Positions 62,386 through 64,000 of a stretch of DNA of 64,000 bases are shown here, piece by piece. Position numbers and translations under genes: made by a program. Where the stretch lies: positions 806,001-870,000 of the forward strand of contig NZ_PGFV01000001.1 in the NCBI RefSeq assembly GCF_021023135.1. Direction: 5' to 3'. How positions within the stretch are numbered: position 1 is the stretch's first letter; each line of letters opens with the position of its first letter. The DNA comes from Brevibacterium sp. CCUG 69071. GTDB lineage: Bacteria > Actinomycetota > Actinomycetes > Actinomycetales > Brevibacteriaceae. The notes beneath the pieces are model-generated. The model was not told the origin of the DNA, did no database searches, and was given only the letters and a program-made list of their open reading frames with translations.

Positions 62386-63879
62386 TCAGGGGCGCAGCAG
62401 CCGTCGCAGGCTCTCCAGCCGCTCGCCCATCGTGCGTTCCATGCCGTTGCCGCTGGGTTCGTAGTACCGCTTGTCCCGCAGAGTCTCGGGCAGGTATTCC
62501 TGGTCGGCAACACCGTGCGGATAGTCGTGGGAGTATTTGTAGCCCTCACCGTGGCCGAGTTCCTTCGCCCCCGGATAGTGGGCGTCGCGGAGGTGGTCGG
62601 GGACCTGCCCGGCCAGACCGTTCTTGACGTCGGCGATCGCCGCGTCCAAGGCACGGTAGCTTGCGTTCGACTTCGGTGCCATGGCCAGGTAGGTGACCGC
62701 CTCGGCGAGGGGGATCCGGCCTTCGGGCATGCCGATGTTCTGCACCGCGGTGGAAGCGGCCACGGCGATGGGCAGCGCCTGCGGATCGGCCATGCCGATG
62801 TCCTCGGCCGCGGAGATGACGACGCGGCGGGCGATGAAGCGCGGGTCCTCCCCCGCCACGATCATCCGCGCCAGGTAGTGCAGGGCGGCATCGACGTCGG
62901 AGCCGCGGATGGATTTGATGAACGCTGAGACGACGTCATAGTGCTGATCGCCGTTGCGGTCATAGCGGAGCACGGTCTCGCTGCTCGCCTCGGCGCAGGC
63001 CTCTTCGGTGATGAGGATCGGCGCAGCGTCCGCGGCCTCGTCATCGTCCGCGGTCTCCTCGCCGTCTGTCTCGTCATCGTCCTCGGTCTCGACAGCGCCG
63101 TCGGCCTCGGACACACGCTGCGCGGTCTCGCCCTGAGCCGACGCAATGCCGGCGGCCGCTTCGAGAATCGTCAGCGACCGCCTGGCATCGGCCCCGGCGA
63201 TGCGGACGATGAAGTCCTTGGCCTCAGGACTGAGTTCGAAGCCTCCCGCCAGTCCGCGCTCGCTGGCGATCGCGCGGTCCAGCAGCCTGCCGATGGCGTC
63301 ATCGTCGAGCGGTCGCAGGGTCAGCAGGAGCGACCGTGAGAGCAGCGGGGAGATGACCGAGAACGAAGGGTTCTCCGTCGTCGCGGCGACGAGCACGACG
63401 AGGCGGTTCTCCACCGCCGGCAGCAGCGCGTCCTGCTGGGCCTTGGAGAACCGGTGGATCTCGTCGAGGAAGAGCACGGTGGTGCGCTGATACATCTCCC
63501 GCTCACGGCGGGCGTTCTCGATCACCTGCCGGACGTCCTTGACTCCGGCGGTGATCGCCGAGAGCTCGACGAAGGTCCGGCCCGGAGCGTGGGAGATGAC
63601 GTGGGCCAAGGTGGTCTTGCCGACTCCCGGTGGACCCCACAGGATCACCGAGGAGGCTCCGGCCCGGTCTCCCCCACTGGCCTCGACGAGTTGGTTGAGC
63701 GGGGAACCCGGGAAGGTGAGATGTTCCTGTCCGACCACCTCGGCGATGGTGCGCGGTCGCATCCGCACGGCCAGCGGATCGAGCGCTCGGCCCGTCGCCG
63801 CGGATGAGGAACCGGCGAAGCCCGGACCCGGTGTTTCCTGGTCCGGGCCGTCGGAGAACAGATTGGGTTCCTGGGTCAT
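62386..63879 (-). CDS. rarA: replication-associated recombination protein A (RarA/MgsA)
   Basis: The 497-residue AAA+ ATPase has Walker A GPPGVGKTT (82-90), Walker B VLFLDEIHRF (135-144), sensor 1 VAATTENPSF and the C-terminal tetramerisation region. YDVVSAFIKSIRGSDVDAALHYLARM and PHGVADQEYLPE lie in that C-terminal region. It acts at stalled forks and relates to clamp loaders. A stretch at about 259-285 is almost wholly Asp/Glu (DDDETDGEE) and appears inserted relative to the family core. The ATG overlaps the aspS stop as TGATG. Confidence 0.94.
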   Translation of the reverse strand: MTQEPNLFSDGPDQETPGPGFAGSSSAATGRALDPLAVRMRPRTIAEVVGQEHLTFPGSPLNQLVEASGGDRAGASSVILWGPPGVGKTTLAHVISHAPGRTFVELSAITAGVKDVRQVIENARREREMYQRTTVLFLDEIHRFSKAQQDALLPAVENRLVVLVAATTENPSFSVISPLLSRSLLLTLRPLDDDAIGRLLDRAIASERGLAGGFELSPEAKDFIVRIAGADARRSLTILEAAAGIASAQGETAQRVSEADGAVETEDDDETDGEETADDDEAADAAPILITEEACAEASSETVLRYDRNGDQHYDVVSAFIKSIRGSDVDAALHYLARMIVAGEDPRFIARRVVISAAEDIGMADPQALPIAVAASTAVQNIGMPEGRIPLAEAVTYLAMAPKSNASYRALDAAIADVKNGLAGQVPDHLRDAHYPGAKELGHGEGYKYSHDYPHGVADQEYLPETLRDKRYYEPSGNGMERTMGERLESLRRLLRP

Positions 63880-64000
63880 CAGGACGCGGCGTCGTCGTCT
63901 TCCGGTTCGAAGTCCACGCCCGCCTCGGCGCGCTGGGCATCGGTGATCGGTGCCGGTGCCGCGGTCAGCGGATCGTAGCCGCCGCCGGACTTCGGGAAGG
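63879..64000 (-). CDS. aspS: aspartyl-tRNA synthetase, C-terminal end
   Basis: The frame enters from the right edge and codes for the last 40 residues: a Gly-rich [19 protein letters not shown], then [20 protein letters not shown] and TGA. The segment [25 protein letters not shown] is, from memory, the C-terminus of actinobacterial non-discriminating AspRS. aspS upstream of rarA is the usual order. Only this fragment lies in the window, so the enzyme's motifs cannot be checked. Confidence 0.8.
   Translation of the reverse strand, partial: FPKSGGGYDPLTAAPAPITDAQRAEAGVDFEPEDDDAAS

Noticed and set aside
60757-62928. Plus-strand open frame of 723 codons opposite the antiporter and rarA
   Set aside because: It spans two well-supported minus-strand genes and the gap between them. 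The product is His/Asp/Glu-rich without family motifs, which is typical of antisense frames at high GC.

Overview
The window is gene-dense, GC-rich actinobacterial chromosome carrying housekeeping genes. The gene order matches the core order I remember from mycobacteria and Micrococcales: rpsA-polA-pdtaR, trpECBA-lgt, pyr operon, mihF-gmk-rpoZ-coaBC-metK-priA-fmt-rsmB, and alaS-ruvX-mltG-aroE-aroC-aroK-aroB-efp-nusB. Lineage markers are an ANTAR-type PdtaR, the actinobacterial integration host factor MihF, the trp-associated membrane protein, a PriA without helicase motifs, and frequent GTG/TTG starts. A Brevibacterium-like member of the Micrococcales is my best guess; the sequence alone does not prove the genus. 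I saw no prophage, transposase, CRISPR array or other mobile element.

Layout. Almost everything is on the minus strand, so transcription runs from right to left. 1-8.5 kb: end of a membrane protein, rpsA, a methyltransferase (+), polA, a PaaI-type thioesterase (+), pdtaR, tRNA-Leu(CAA) (+) and a GNAT acetyltransferase. 8.5-18 kb: a DAACS symporter, pyk and gltBD. 18-30 kb: hisE-hisG, a PH-domain protein, a CoA-transferase, a fused acyl-CoA carboxyltransferase, hisF-hisI, trpE, two small membrane proteins, trpC-trpB-trpA and an lgt-family gene. 30-40 kb: pnuC, rpe, rsmB, fmt, priA, metK, coaBC, rpoZ, gmk and mihF. 40-49 kb: the complete pyr set pyrR-pyrB-pyrC-(PH protein)-carA-carB-pyrF. 49-64 kb: nusB, efp, aroB, aroK, aroC, a prepilin peptidase, aroE, mltG, ruvX, alaS, rpsD, a Nudix hydrolase (+), a K+/H+ antiporter, rarA and the last codons of aspS.

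Within operons the genes are tightly coupled: at least thirteen junctions are 4-nt ATGA or GTGA overlaps. Several operon-leading or internal genes (polA, pdtaR, pyk, hisE, metK, fmt, aroC) have a TAGNNT hexamer 6-8 nt before an ATG/GTG and no Shine-Dalgarno sequence, which suggests leaderless mRNAs. pyrR is preceded by a textbook PyrR RNA-binding loop.

Less ordinary points are: an Lgt-family protein at the conserved trpA-lgt position that lacks most residues known to be essential for Lgt; a 19-bp x 7 tandem array beside a perfect 20-bp inverted repeat; several short tandem duplications that include the stop codon of the adjacent gene; an AT-rich inverted repeat over the gltD stop upstream of pyk; and a CoA-transferase/carboxyltransferase pair embedded between his genes. 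I found nothing that qualifies as a clear new defence, mobile or biosynthetic system.
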